Shown: piece after piece, positions 13,878 through 22,512 of the stretch
Layout: every line of letters begins with the position of its first letter
How positions within the stretch are numbered: the first letter of the stretch is position 1
DNA from: an uncultured Treponema sp.
Lineage (GTDB): Bacteria; Spirochaetota; Spirochaetia; Treponematales; Treponemataceae
Direction: 5' to 3'
Length of the DNA stretch: 27,054 bases
Assembly (NCBI GenBank): GCA_910584475.1
Contig: CAJUBD010000028.1
Coordinates: 1-27,054, forward strand
The notes under the pieces: model-generated
What the model was told of the DNA's origin: nothing
The model's input: the letters and a program-made list of their open reading frames with translations, nothing else
Database searches by the model: none
Translations under genes and position numbers: made by a program

Positions 13878-14749
13878 ACCAACCAAAAATTATTGCTGAG
13901 ATTGGATGCAACCACAAAGGTAGTATGGACATCGCAAAAGAACTGATTGTGACGGCTGCAACATACTGCAAGGCGGACTGCGTGAAATTCCAAAAAAGAT
14001 GTAATAAGGAACTTCTTACGCAGGAGGAATATAACGCACCCCATCCGCATCCAGAGAATTCCTATGGAAAAACATATGGAGAGCATCGTGAATTTCTTGA
14101 ATTCACTCTTGAACAGCACAGACAGCTTCAATCGTGGTGCGCTGAATTCGGAATAGAATATTCTACATCTGTATGGGATTTGACATCTGCAAAGGAAATT
14201 ACGACATTACAGCCGAAATTGATAAAAATTCCTTCTGCCATAAACTTGAACAAACCTGTGCTTCAGTACCTTTGTGATAATTTCAGTGGCGATATACATT
14301 TGTCATTTGGAATGACAACGAAAGAAGAGGAAGAGGAAATTGTTCAGTTCTTTGAAGACAATCATCGTGCACAAAATTTGGTAATCTACTCATGCACATC
14401 AGGTTATCCTGTTCCTTTTGAGGATATTTGCCTTCTTGAACTTTCCCGTATGAAAGAGGCTTATGGAAAAAGAGTAAAGGCGATTGGATTTTCTGGGCAT
14501 CATCTGGGAATTGCTGTTGATTCTGCCGCTGTCTCTCTTGGCGCAGAATATATTGAACGACACTATACCCTTGACAGGACGTGGAAAGGAACTGACCATG
14601 CGGCATCTTTAGAGCCTGACGGAGTAAGAAAACTTGTAAGGGACTGTCGCGCTGTATACAAGGCTCTAACATATAAGAAAGAGGATGTTCTCGACATTGA
14701 GAAAGTGCAGAGGAACAAACTTAAGAAGAATTCTATCAAATGGAGTTAG
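13874..14749 (+). CDS. NeuB-family nonulosonic acid synthase lacking the SAF domain
   Basis: The protein is 291 aa. The TIM-barrel synthase begins IIAEIGCNHKGSMDIAKELI, with CVKFQKR, EFGIEYSTSVWDLTSA, IKIPSA, LSFGMTT, YSCTSGYPVP, IGFSGHH, GAEYIERHYTLD and TDHAASLEPDG, all typical of the NeuB/SpsE family. These enzymes condense phosphoenolpyruvate with ManNAc, ManNAc-6-P, Man-6-P or a related sugar to make a nine-carbon sialic-type acid. The barrel ends near residue 280; the C-terminal antifreeze-like (SAF) domain that normally brings family length to about 340 aa is missing. AGGAG precedes the ATG, which overlaps the wzx stop. The substrate cannot be read directly. The next gene's phosphatase domain favours a 9-phosphate product. 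Confidence 0.88.
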   Translation: MNQPKIIAEIGCNHKGSMDIAKELIVTAATYCKADCVKFQKRCNKELLTQEEYNAPHPHPENSYGKTYGEHREFLEFTLEQHRQLQSWCAEFGIEYSTSVWDLTSAKEITTLQPKLIKIPSAINLNKPVLQYLCDNFSGDIHLSFGMTTKEEEEEIVQFFEDNHRAQNLVIYSCTSGYPVPFEDICLLELSRMKEAYGKRVKAIGFSGHHLGIAVDSAAVSLGAEYIERHYTLDRTWKGTDHAASLEPDGVRKLVRDCRAVYKALTYKKEDVLDIEKVQRNKLKKNSIKWS

Positions 14750-14751
14750 GC

Positions 14752-15912
14752 ATGACAGTCGCATTTGTTCCCGTTCGGGGTGGAAGCAAGTCAATTCCGC
14801 TTAAAAACATAAAAGAATTCTGCGGCAAGCCATTGGTATATTGGTGTTTGCAATCGCTCCATGATTGCAGCGGTATTGATAAAATAGTTGTTGCAACGGA
14901 CTCTCCAGTTATAAAAACCGTCGTCCAATCTTTTAATTTTCCGAGAGTGTCAGTGTATGACCGTAAGCCTGAGAACGCGGTGGATACGGCGAGCACGGAA
15001 AGTGTTATGTTGGAATATATTGAAGCCGCGAATCTTTCTAACGATGACATATTCATACTTGTGCAGGCGACCTCTCCTCTTACCAAAACAGAGGATTTTA
15101 AAGAGAGCTTGGAACTATATAATAGCAGAAAATATGACTCCATTTTGACATGTGTCAGAAATTTCCGTTTTTTCTGGAATGATGACGGAACTTCTAAAAA
15201 TTATGACTATAGGAGTCGTCCACGCAGACAGGACTTTGACGGAACTTTTATGGAAAACGGTGCGTTCTATATCAACGCAGTAAAGAATATAAAAGAAACA
15301 AAAAATCGTCTGTCTGGAAAGATTGGCATCTACGAAATGCCAGAGTATACATCATCAGAAATAGACGAACCTGATGACTGGATTATTCTTGAGCATCTTA
15401 TGCAGCGACACATATTAAAAAAAAGAAAAAAGGACTATTCAAAAATAAGGCTTGTTCTTACGGATGTTGACGGTGTTCTGACTGATGGCGGTATGTATTA
15501 TTCTGAGAATGGCGACGAAATGAAAAAATTCAACACAAGGGACGGAATGGCGATTCAGTTGTTGCGAGAAGACGGAATAAAGACAGGAATAATCACTTCT
15601 GAAGACACGGAAATTGTTGCTCGTCGCGCAAAAAAAATAAAAGTCGATTTTTGCATTCAAGGAAAGCGAAATGGCGGAAAACTTTCCGCTGCAAAAGAAA
15701 TCTGTAAAAATCTTGGCATTTCGCTCGCCGAAACCGCGTACATCGGAGATGACATAAACTGCAAGGAACTTCTAGAAAGTGTTGGATTCGCATTCTGTCC
15801 GAATGATGCGCAAATAGAAATTTTAAGGATTCCTAATATTGTTGTTTTAAAAACTAAAGGCGGATGCGGAGTTGTCAGAGAAATGGCTCGTTTTATAAAA
15901 GAGAAAATGTAA
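14752..15912 (+). CDS. CMP-nonulosonate synthetase fused to a KdsC-like HAD phosphatase
   Basis: About 386 aa in two domains. Residues 1-225 are a NeuA-type cytidylyltransferase (FVPVRGGSKSIPLKNI, VATDS, VQATSPLT, MENGAFYI), which activates the acid with CTP. Residues about 233-386 are a C0-type HAD phosphatase (LTDVDGVLTDGG, GIITSEDT, GKRNGGKLSA, YIGDDINC) like KdsC or Kdn-9-P phosphatase. The fusion would dephosphorylate the 9-phosphate and then activate the sugar; animal CMAS has a comparable C-terminal domain. The ATG at 14752 is preferred: GGAG lies 6 nt upstream, and the in-frame ATG at 14740 is inside the previous gene. The stop overlaps the next ATG (TAATG). Confidence 0.9.
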   Translation: MTVAFVPVRGGSKSIPLKNIKEFCGKPLVYWCLQSLHDCSGIDKIVVATDSPVIKTVVQSFNFPRVSVYDRKPENAVDTASTESVMLEYIEAANLSNDDIFILVQATSPLTKTEDFKESLELYNSRKYDSILTCVRNFRFFWNDDGTSKNYDYRSRPRRQDFDGTFMENGAFYINAVKNIKETKNRLSGKIGIYEMPEYTSSEIDEPDDWIILEHLMQRHILKKRKKDYSKIRLVLTDVDGVLTDGGMYYSENGDEMKKFNTRDGMAIQLLREDGIKTGIITSEDTEIVARRAKKIKVDFCIQGKRNGGKLSAAKEICKNLGISLAETAYIGDDINCKELLESVGFAFCPNDAQIEILRIPNIVVLKTKGGCGVVREMARFIKEKM

Positions 15913-17339
15913 TGAAAGTGTTTAAGAATAAGATTCAGACATCTTTTGAATTATATGCAGTAATTGTTCCTCTTGTTTTTTTTGTTTCTCTTTTGGAAAC
16001 AAGTTTTTCAAATGATTTAAAGCCGATGATGTTTGGTTTTCTTATTTCATTTTATTATACGGTGTTATTCACAATAAGATATTATGGCGTTTTAACCTTG
16101 TATTCCATTTTTTTATATACTAGTGCCTTTTTTATCTATGACTGCTTTTTCTTTACCTTATTTTATGGCGAAGATTTTTTATTGCAGTATTTTCCTCACA
16201 GATACCGTTTTGACGAGAAAGTTGGATTCATTTTTATTGTGGCTTGCTACTTATCTGTTTATGCAATGCATATCAGCTATTGTCTTTTTAACAAGCGGAA
16301 ATATAGAACCGCTTCATTATCTACTGATGTAAATTTGTACAAAGTTGGCGTGTTTGTTATGTTATGTTTCTTTATCCCAACTTTAGTAAAATCAATAATA
16401 CAATTCAATTTTATCAAGGCGCATGGATATACGGCACTTTTTACGGATTCATTTTCCGAAATTTCATACCCATTTTGGACTGCGGGAAGTTTTATATTTT
16501 TTATATCGGGCTATTGTGTATTTTTGGCATCAAATCCATCTAGAAAACAGTTTTTAATATATACATTCTTGTGTATTGTCGTATATTTTTCTAATGCATT
16601 AAAAGGGCAAAGACTTGCAATTATCAGTGTTAGTATATACTGCCTTTATTATTATTCCCGTCATTTCAATATAAAAATAAGCATAAAAAAGCTGCTGCTG
16701 TTTTTATGTGCGGCATTATCATTGATCACACTTTTGGGAACGGTCAGAAGTTCTTATGGTTCCCAAAAAAGTTCTCAAACAAAAATGAATCTTGACGAGC
16801 TTGTTGCGAATGTTATTTATGGACAGACGACAAGCCGCGCTGTGCCTCTGTTGGTTATCAAGGGAGATCTTGAATATCATAAGTATCCTTTTTTCATTTC
16901 ACCATTGTTTCAGCCAATATTAGGACTTATTTACCGCGGCGATAATGGGCAGACTGATTTATCCGCGCAGAAGTTCAATAACATTTCTCAAGTGACAATG
17001 TACAATGTGTCGAAATCCGCCCACTTGAAGGGTTCGGGTTATGGTGGCGCATTCCTTGCTGAGGCGTATGATTGCTTTGGATTGTTAGGTGTAATGGCAT
17101 TCAGCGTGTTGTTGGCGCGTTTTCTTGTATTTATAGATTTTTCGAGAATGAAAATAAAGAGAGTATGGATTCCATTTATTTTCTTTGCTTTGATAAATGT
17201 CATTGGTCTTGCGAGGGGAAGAACTTTCGGAATGTTCATGGAATGGACGAAAATATTATTCGCGTATGTGCTGCTTTTTGTAGGAAAGGACGCGAATTTG
17301 TTTTTCAGAGTGCATAATAATAAAGGGGAAAACGCATGA
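15912..17339 (+). CDS. wzy: Wzy-type oligosaccharide repeat-unit polymerase
   Basis: A 475-aa polytopic membrane protein with about 11-12 hydrophobic segments and a long periplasmic-type loop in the C-terminal half (TVRSSYGSQKSSQTKMNLDE to AFLAEAYDCFG). The pattern NALKGQRLAIISVS followed by the loop fits the O-antigen polymerase Wzy families. It joins flipped repeat units into a chain on the outer face of the inner membrane. The start at 15912 shares its A with the stop of the NeuA fusion gene; an earlier ATG at 15864 lies inside that gene. The end overlaps the next gene by 4 nt. Wzy proteins vary greatly in sequence, so topology and context carry the call. Confidence 0.85.
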   Translation: MKVFKNKIQTSFELYAVIVPLVFFVSLLETSFSNDLKPMMFGFLISFYYTVLFTIRYYGVLTLYSIFLYTSAFFIYDCFFFTLFYGEDFLLQYFPHRYRFDEKVGFIFIVACYLSVYAMHISYCLFNKRKYRTASLSTDVNLYKVGVFVMLCFFIPTLVKSIIQFNFIKAHGYTALFTDSFSEISYPFWTAGSFIFFISGYCVFLASNPSRKQFLIYTFLCIVVYFSNALKGQRLAIISVSIYCLYYYSRHFNIKISIKKLLLFLCAALSLITLLGTVRSSYGSQKSSQTKMNLDELVANVIYGQTTSRAVPLLVIKGDLEYHKYPFFISPLFQPILGLIYRGDNGQTDLSAQKFNNISQVTMYNVSKSAHLKGSGYGGAFLAEAYDCFGLLGVMAFSVLLARFLVFIDFSRMKIKRVWIPFIFFALINVIGLARGRTFGMFMEWTKILFAYVLLFVGKDANLFFRVHNNKGENA

Positions 17340-18178
17340 ACAAGAGAGAATTAAAGGAATTTGTGTTGAAGCATAAATTTTTATATACTCTTTTGAGAAT
17401 ATACAGAATTGTACGCTATTATTGGTTTTACATAGCGTATTTAAAATATCAGCAAATATTTTGTAGGAATCAGTATGAAAATTTGAGGAAGTTAAAAGGA
17501 ACTTGTTCTGGACGGTGTTTTATTATAGGAACAGGTCCTAGCATGACGGTTGAAGATTTGGATCTTCTCCAGGACGAAGCGACCTTTGGCGTTAACGGAC
17601 TTTGCAAGGCCTTTCGTCCAGGAAGGTGTACCACATGGTACGCCTTCCAGGACGAAGCTATATGGATTGAAAACAGGGACATCATTTCCCATCTAGACCT
17701 TTCACGAGTTTTTTACAATCAAAATGTTCTTAGAAAACTTGGCAGGAAGAACTTTTTCATTTGGAAGGACGCTGTTCGATTTTACAACTTTCCAGGGAAA
17801 CACTTTCTTGACTATGGCATCGACTTGAATACGGGCTTCAGCACCCGCGCGGATAGGTTTGTCTATGATGGCTACACAATTATGTATTCCGTTCTCCAGA
17901 TTGCTATGTTTATGGGATTTACGGAGATTTATCTTCTTGGCGCGGACTGCAACTATAATCCCGCAGAAAAAATGCATTTTATTGAGTCCAGTCATGATTC
18001 TGATGCGAATGATCCGACATTCAAGAACAATGCCGGAGGACGTTCTATGATAGAGTGCTATAAAGTTGCAAAAAAGTATGCTGATTCTCATGGCATAAAA
18101 ATTTTCAATGCCACTCGCGGAGGTATGCTTGAAGTTTTTGAGCGGGTTAATCTTGAAAATGTGCTAAAAACAAAATAG
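17336..18178 (+). CDS. DUF115/GT42-like protein, candidate nonulosonic acid transferase
   Basis: The protein is 280 aa and cytoplasmic, with a basic N-terminal region (residues 1-45) rich in aromatic residues that may attach to the membrane. Residues 61-69 (CFIIGTGPS) match the nucleotide-binding loop of DUF115/MptE-like proteins and of GT42 sialyltransferases. An Asn follows in FGVNGLCKAF, then GYTIMYSVLQIAMFMGFTEI / YLLGADCNY (about 179-207) and a C-terminal KIFNATRGGMLEVF. The order of these elements parallels CstII-type sialyltransferases, which use CMP-sialic acid. It sits right after NeuB, NeuA and Wzy. Databases may call it MptE-like. A role as transferase of the CMP-activated sugar is inference from motif order and context. 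Confidence 0.6.
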   Translation: MNKRELKEFVLKHKFLYTLLRIYRIVRYYWFYIAYLKYQQIFCRNQYENLRKLKGTCSGRCFIIGTGPSMTVEDLDLLQDEATFGVNGLCKAFRPGRCTTWYAFQDEAIWIENRDIISHLDLSRVFYNQNVLRKLGRKNFFIWKDAVRFYNFPGKHFLDYGIDLNTGFSTRADRFVYDGYTIMYSVLQIAMFMGFTEIYLLGADCNYNPAEKMHFIESSHDSDANDPTFKNNAGGRSMIECYKVAKKYADSHGIKIFNATRGGMLEVFERVNLENVLKTK

Positions 18179-18189
18179 GGAGAGATGGC

Positions 18190-19269
18190 ATGAAATCTGT
18201 AGGTATAATTCTTGGGAATATAACAAGCCCCTCTGGAACAGAGCGAGCAGTTTGCAATCTTGCAAATATACTCGCGGCGGAAAAAAATCAGGTTGTCATT
18301 ATAAGTTTGTATTCGGCAAAGGGAAGTTGTTTTTATCGTCTTAATGATTCTGTGAAAATTATTCATGGAAAATTTTTACAGAATCCGTTAAAGAAGCGAT
18401 TCGCTAATTATTTTAAATATCCTTCATTTATAAACAAGATTGTTTTAGAAGAGAAACTTGACATTGTTTTTGCGACAGGCCATCAATCCAATGGCTTGCT
18501 GGCTTTTGTAACAAAAAAAGTTCGCCGCATTGGCTGCGAGCATATGAACTATGAATCCGCGCCATTTTATTCTCGAATCTTCCGAAGATTTACATATCCG
18601 TTTTTGGATGCGGTCGTCTGTCTTACGAAGCGAGATGCAAGCCATTATTCGTTTGTAAAGAAAGAAAGGCTATTCGTGATTCCGAATTCGCTTTCATTTG
18701 AATGCGATGTGCCATCGGACTGCACCACGAAGCGCATTATTGCCGTCGGGAGGCTGACAAAACAGAAGGGGTTTGACTTGCTTCTTGATTCCGCGGCAAT
18801 TATGAAAGAGAGCATCCCAGATTGGCATTTGGATATTTTTGGCGATGGAGAGGACAAGGATATGCTGATTGCCAAAATAAATGAATTACAGCTGCAAAAT
18901 TTTGTTTCAATAAAGAACACGACTCCAAATATACAGAAGGAATTTATTTCTTCTTCGATATTTTTGATGTCATCGCGTTGGGAGGGGCTTTCTATGGTTT
19001 TGTTGGAAGCACAGTCTTGCGGTCTTCCAGCAGTTAGTTTTGACTGTCCCAATGGTCCAAGCGATGTGATTGTTGAAAATGAGACGGGCTTTTTAGTTCC
19101 TCTCTATGATACAAGGGCTTTGGCAGAAAAGACAATTGAACTTGCCAAAAACGAGGAGTTGAGAAAGCGTTTCGGAAGAAAGGCGCAAGAACTGTCCAGC
19201 AGGTTTTCGACTGAAAATATCGCGCGTATGTGGAAGGATGCTTTGGAAAAGGTTTGTTGCCAAGAATAG
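18190..19269 (+). CDS. GT4-family glycosyltransferase
   Basis: A 359-aa GT-B fold retaining transferase. The N-terminal half has GNITSPSGTERAVCNLANIL (acceptor side). The C-terminal nucleotide-sugar half has VIPNSLSF, IIAVGRLTKQKGFDLLLDSA, LDIFGDGEDKDML, SSRWEGLSMVLLEAQSCGLP with the E-x7-E motif, and SFDCPNGPSDVI with ENETGFLVP. The GTERA and CPNGPSDVI elements resemble enzymes that add N-acetylgalactosamine-type or galactose residues, but donor and linkage cannot be fixed from sequence. GGGAGAG precedes the ATG by 6 nt; the gap to the previous gene is 11 nt. A truncated second transferase follows. Confidence 0.9.
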   Translation: MKSVGIILGNITSPSGTERAVCNLANILAAEKNQVVIISLYSAKGSCFYRLNDSVKIIHGKFLQNPLKKRFANYFKYPSFINKIVLEEKLDIVFATGHQSNGLLAFVTKKVRRIGCEHMNYESAPFYSRIFRRFTYPFLDAVVCLTKRDASHYSFVKKERLFVIPNSLSFECDVPSDCTTKRIIAVGRLTKQKGFDLLLDSAAIMKESIPDWHLDIFGDGEDKDMLIAKINELQLQNFVSIKNTTPNIQKEFISSSIFLMSSRWEGLSMVLLEAQSCGLPAVSFDCPNGPSDVIVENETGFLVPLYDTRALAEKTIELAKNEELRKRFGRKAQELSSRFSTENIARMWKDALEKVCCQE

Positions 19270-19295
19270 AAATTTATTTAATCAACGAGGTTATT

Positions 19296-19400
19296 ATGAA
19301 GGTATTGTTTATTCAGAATCACCCAGCACCATACAGAGATCCTATTTTGTTGAGATTAAAACAGGAAAATATTGAATTTGATGTTGCTAATGTCGCGTAG
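19296..19400 (+). pseudogene. N-terminal remnant of a glycosyltransferase gene
   Basis: A 34-codon frame starts MKVLFIQNHPAPYRDPILL, the usual opening of a GT4 transferase (first beta-strand and acceptor loop), and stops after DVANVA. A good ribosome site (GAGG, 5 nt spacing) remains. The body of the gene is gone, and an intact transferase begins 18 nt later. It is a deletion scar in the operon, not a working enzyme. Confidence 0.65.
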
Positions 19401-19417
19401 CGTGGGGGAGAGAACAG

Positions 19418-20506
19418 ATGCAAACCATAATCATAAATGCCACCGCATCAAAAAACAGCGGGGCGCTTTCGATATTGAAGGAGTTTGTTTTGTATATGGA
19501 AAATGACATTGAAAAAGGTAAATATGCGATTCATCTTTTTACGGTGAAGGATTGCTTTGACAGCTTGAAGCATATCACCGTTCATAAGTTTCCTGTACAA
19601 AACTGGATTGCGAGAATGAAATGGGATAACGGTGGATTGAGAGCGTATTGCAAGGCGAAAGGCATTTTTCCTGACTTGATAATCTCCATGCAGAACACGA
19701 GTTCGTTGTTTGATGGTAATACGCCACAATTGGTGTATTACCATCAACCACTTCCACTTATCAAGTATAAGTGGAAGTGGTTTCGTAGGTCGGAGATAAA
19801 GATGTGCTTGTATGCGCATTTCTATAAGTATTTTGTGCGCATGAACAACAGGACTGCAACTTATGTTGTGCAGTTGCCTTCAATAAAATCCTCCTTTTTA
19901 GAAAAAATAAAGAATGTGAGCGAGGAAAGGGTTTTTGTCATCCGTCCAGAAAAGCCTGGAATTGATGTTTCAAAAATCATTCCATTGAAAAAGGCTGATG
20001 CCATTGTCCGGTTTTTGTATCCAGCAACGCCTCATCCATATAAAAATCACAAGGTGATAATTGATGCTGTGGAAAGCATGACGGGTGAGGACCGAAAAAA
20101 AATCGAAGTGATTTTCACTGTTGAAAAAGATTCGTTTGTTGGAAGGGAAGTGAAAAAACGAGGGTTGGAGGGGACAATTGCCTGCATAGGAATGAAGCCA
20201 CAAGAAGAGCTTTTTTCTATTTATAAGTCGAGCGACTGCCTTTTGTTTCCGTCAAAAATTGAAAGCTTCGGGCTTCCGCTTGACGAGGCTGCCTGTTTTG
20301 GTCTGCCCGTAATAGCGTCCAATTTGCCGTTTGCACGGGAAGTTCTGTATGGATATGAAAATGCGCGTTTTGCGAGACCCAATGATTTTAGCGAATGGAA
20401 AAAATTGATGGTTGAGGCGATGGGATATTCCAAATGCGAAATGAAAATAGAACGAAATAATTCGTGGCAAAAATTCTTTGACATAGCGGAAAGGCTTGTT
20501 TCCTGA
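19418..20506 (+). CDS. GT4-family glycosyltransferase
   Basis: A 362-aa GT-B fold enzyme. The N-terminal half includes INATASKNSGALSILKEFV and a tryptophan/lysine-rich acceptor region (IKYKWKWFRRSEIKM). The C-terminal half has FLYPATPHPYKNHKVIIDAV, IEVIFTVE, LEGTIACIGMKPQEELFSIY and the E-x7-E motif in FPSKIESFGLPLDEAACFGLP. It would transfer one sugar to the lipid-linked repeat unit at the inner face of the membrane; donor unknown. GGGGGAG precedes the ATG by 7 nt. The gene lies between the transferase remnant and the sugar-nucleotide pathway genes. Confidence 0.88.
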   Translation: MQTIIINATASKNSGALSILKEFVLYMENDIEKGKYAIHLFTVKDCFDSLKHITVHKFPVQNWIARMKWDNGGLRAYCKAKGIFPDLIISMQNTSSLFDGNTPQLVYYHQPLPLIKYKWKWFRRSEIKMCLYAHFYKYFVRMNNRTATYVVQLPSIKSSFLEKIKNVSEERVFVIRPEKPGIDVSKIIPLKKADAIVRFLYPATPHPYKNHKVIIDAVESMTGEDRKKIEVIFTVEKDSFVGREVKKRGLEGTIACIGMKPQEELFSIYKSSDCLLFPSKIESFGLPLDEAACFGLPVIASNLPFAREVLYGYENARFARPNDFSEWKKLMVEAMGYSKCEMKIERNNSWQKFFDIAERLVS

Positions 20507-20553
20507 AGCTGTGGTCGAGTGAAAAACTATATGAAAAAATGGGAGGTACATAT

Positions 20554-21627
20554 ATGTCAATTTTTAAGGACAAAGTTCTGTTGATAACCGGGGGCACGGG
20601 CAGTTTCGGCAACGCGGTGTTGCGCAGGTTTCTCGACAGCGATATTGCGGAAATCCGCATATTGAGCAGGGACGAGAAGAAGCAGGATGATATGAGGCAT
20701 GCGTTGCAGAATCCAAAGGTTAAGTTTTACATTGGAGATGTGCGGAACAAGGATTCCGTTGATGTAGCTATGGGCGGGGTTGACTATGTGTTTTCCGCCG
20801 CTGCGCTCAAGCAGGTGCCTTCCTGCGAGTTTTTCCCAGTGGAAGCGGTTAAAACAAACATCGAAGGCACGAACAATGTGCTTGATTCCGCGGTTGCGCA
20901 CGGCGTGAAGAATGTTGTGGTTCTCTCCACTGACAAGGCGGCTTATCCAATAAACGCGATGGGAATGAGCAAGGCTTTGATGGAGAAAGTCGCCGTTGCG
21001 AAGGGGCGCGAGCTGGGAGAGGATGCGGCAACTACAATCTGTTGCACGCGCTATGGCAATGTGATGGCGAGCCGCGGCTCTGTGATTCCCCTATGGGTTG
21101 AGCAAATGACGGAGGGAAAGCCAATCACCATAACCGACCCGAACATGACGCGCTTTATGATGACGCTTGACGATGCGGTTGACCTTGTTGTCTATGCCTT
21201 CACTCATGGGCACAACGGGGATTTGTTTGTGCAAAAAGCACCCGCGGCGACACTTGAGACTTTGGCACAGGCGTTGAAGGAAACCTATGCACAAATCAAT
21301 CCGAAATACGGCGAAACGGAAGTTAAGGTCATCGGCACTCGGCACGGCGAAAAATTATACGAAACATTGGTCACTCGCGAGGAGATGGCGCGAGCCATAG
21401 ACATGGGCGACTATTTTAGGATTCCCTGCGACACGAGAGATTTGAACTATGACAAATTCTTTACACAAGGCAACAGCGAAATGCAACAAATAGAAGAATA
21501 TCACAGCCATAATACAAAGCGGCTGGATGTCGCAGGAATGAAGGAACTGCTTTTAAAACTGCGTTTTATCAGAGAGGACTTGGGCTTGGAGAAAAAGGCG
21601 AAGCCAAAGGAAATCAGAAGTGAGTAG
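20554..21627 (+). CDS. UDP-GlcNAc 4,6-dehydratase/5-epimerase (CapE/FnlA/WbvB type)
   Basis: A 357-aa extended SDR enzyme. The N-terminal NAD(P) loop is LLITGGTGSFGN, followed by SRDEKKQDDMRH, GDVRNKD and SAAALKQVPSCEFFP. The active-site segment is STDKAAYPINAMGMSK, in which Met replaces the usual Tyr of YxxxK, as in CapE. RYGNVMASRGSVIPLW and the C-terminal GTRHGEKLYETLVTREEM are family marks. It converts UDP-GlcNAc to a UDP-4-keto-6-deoxy-L-HexNAc. The ATG at 20554 is chosen because GGGAGG lies 7 nt upstream; the in-frame ATG at 20539 overlaps that site. The end overlaps the reductase gene by 8 nt. Confidence 0.93.
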   Translation: MSIFKDKVLLITGGTGSFGNAVLRRFLDSDIAEIRILSRDEKKQDDMRHALQNPKVKFYIGDVRNKDSVDVAMGGVDYVFSAAALKQVPSCEFFPVEAVKTNIEGTNNVLDSAVAHGVKNVVVLSTDKAAYPINAMGMSKALMEKVAVAKGRELGEDAATTICCTRYGNVMASRGSVIPLWVEQMTEGKPITITDPNMTRFMMTLDDAVDLVVYAFTHGHNGDLFVQKAPAATLETLAQALKETYAQINPKYGETEVKVIGTRHGEKLYETLVTREEMARAIDMGDYFRIPCDTRDLNYDKFFTQGNSEMQQIEEYHSHNTKRLDVAGMKELLLKLRFIREDLGLEKKAKPKEIRSE

Positions 21628-22510
21628 CGATTCAAAAAAGAAGATGCTCATTCTTGGAGCAACGGGAATGGCGGGGCATATTGTATATCAGTATTTCCTC
21701 GAAAAAAAAGAGCATCAAATGTTCAATGCCTGCTTTAGAAACAAACTTACGGAAGACAGTTTTATCTTGAATGCCCGTGACGAGAAGTCCATAAAAGATG
21801 TTCTTGAAAAAGTGAAGCCGGATATTGTAATTAACTGCATCGGAATTCTGATAAAAGGGGCAAATGCATTTCCTGAGAACGCAATCTTTGTGAATGCGTA
21901 TTTCCCGCATTTGCTTTCGCGGTTAATTCACGAAGTGTGTCCAACTTCAAAACTTGTCCATATAAGCACCGATTGTGTCTTTTCAGGCAAAAAGGGAATG
22001 TACAAGGACACGGATGAAAAGGATGCGCTTGATGTTTATGGAATGTCAAAAAATCTTGGCGAAGTCATAAATGAAAGGGATTTGACGATACGCACTTCTA
22101 TCATTGGACCGGAATTAAAGAGGAACGGAGAGGGGCTTTTCCATTGGATTTTTTCACAAAAAACAGTTGGAAAATTAAACGGATATACGAAGTCGATTTG
22201 GGGTGGAGTTACAACATTGGAACTTGCAGGAATAATTGATTTTTGTATATCCCAAAATTTAGCAGGATTATACCAGGCCTCAAACAATAGAGGAATTTGC
22301 AAGGCGGATTTGGTGCGCTTGATTGTCGATGAATTCAAATTGCCAATAGAAGTGAGTCGTGTTGATGGCGTTGTTTCCGACAAATCCATTTGCAACACGG
22401 TTCTCGATGGAAATGAATATAAAGTGAGACCGTACAAAGACATGATAAAAGAACTTCATGTTTTTATGAAAGAACATAAGGCATTATATAAGCAGTATTT
22501 AGGTGAATAG
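21620..22510 (+). CDS. RmlD-like reductase of the UDP-L-6-deoxy-HexNAc pathway (WbvR/QnlA type)
   Basis: A 296-aa SDR enzyme of the dTDP-4-dehydrorhamnose reductase family: LILGATGMAGHIV, VINCIGIL, VHISTDCVFSGKKGMY, VYGMSKNLGE (catalytic Tyr/Lys) and IRTSIIG. Between a CapE-type dehydratase and a non-hydrolysing epimerase, it would reduce the 4-keto sugar. The L-FucNAc reductase (CapF/FnlB) is longer, about 370 aa, with a C-terminal cupin domain, which is absent here. The RmlD-like form matches the L-RhaNAc/L-QuiNAc route. The start is GTG, overlapping the previous gene, with AGGA upstream; an ATG at 21644 is the alternative. Confidence 0.82.
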   Translation: MSSDSKKKMLILGATGMAGHIVYQYFLEKKEHQMFNACFRNKLTEDSFILNARDEKSIKDVLEKVKPDIVINCIGILIKGANAFPENAIFVNAYFPHLLSRLIHEVCPTSKLVHISTDCVFSGKKGMYKDTDEKDALDVYGMSKNLGEVINERDLTIRTSIIGPELKRNGEGLFHWIFSQKTVGKLNGYTKSIWGGVTTLELAGIIDFCISQNLAGLYQASNNRGICKADLVRLIVDEFKLPIEVSRVDGVVSDKSICNTVLDGNEYKVRPYKDMIKELHVFMKEHKALYKQYLGE

Positions 22511-22512
22511 TT

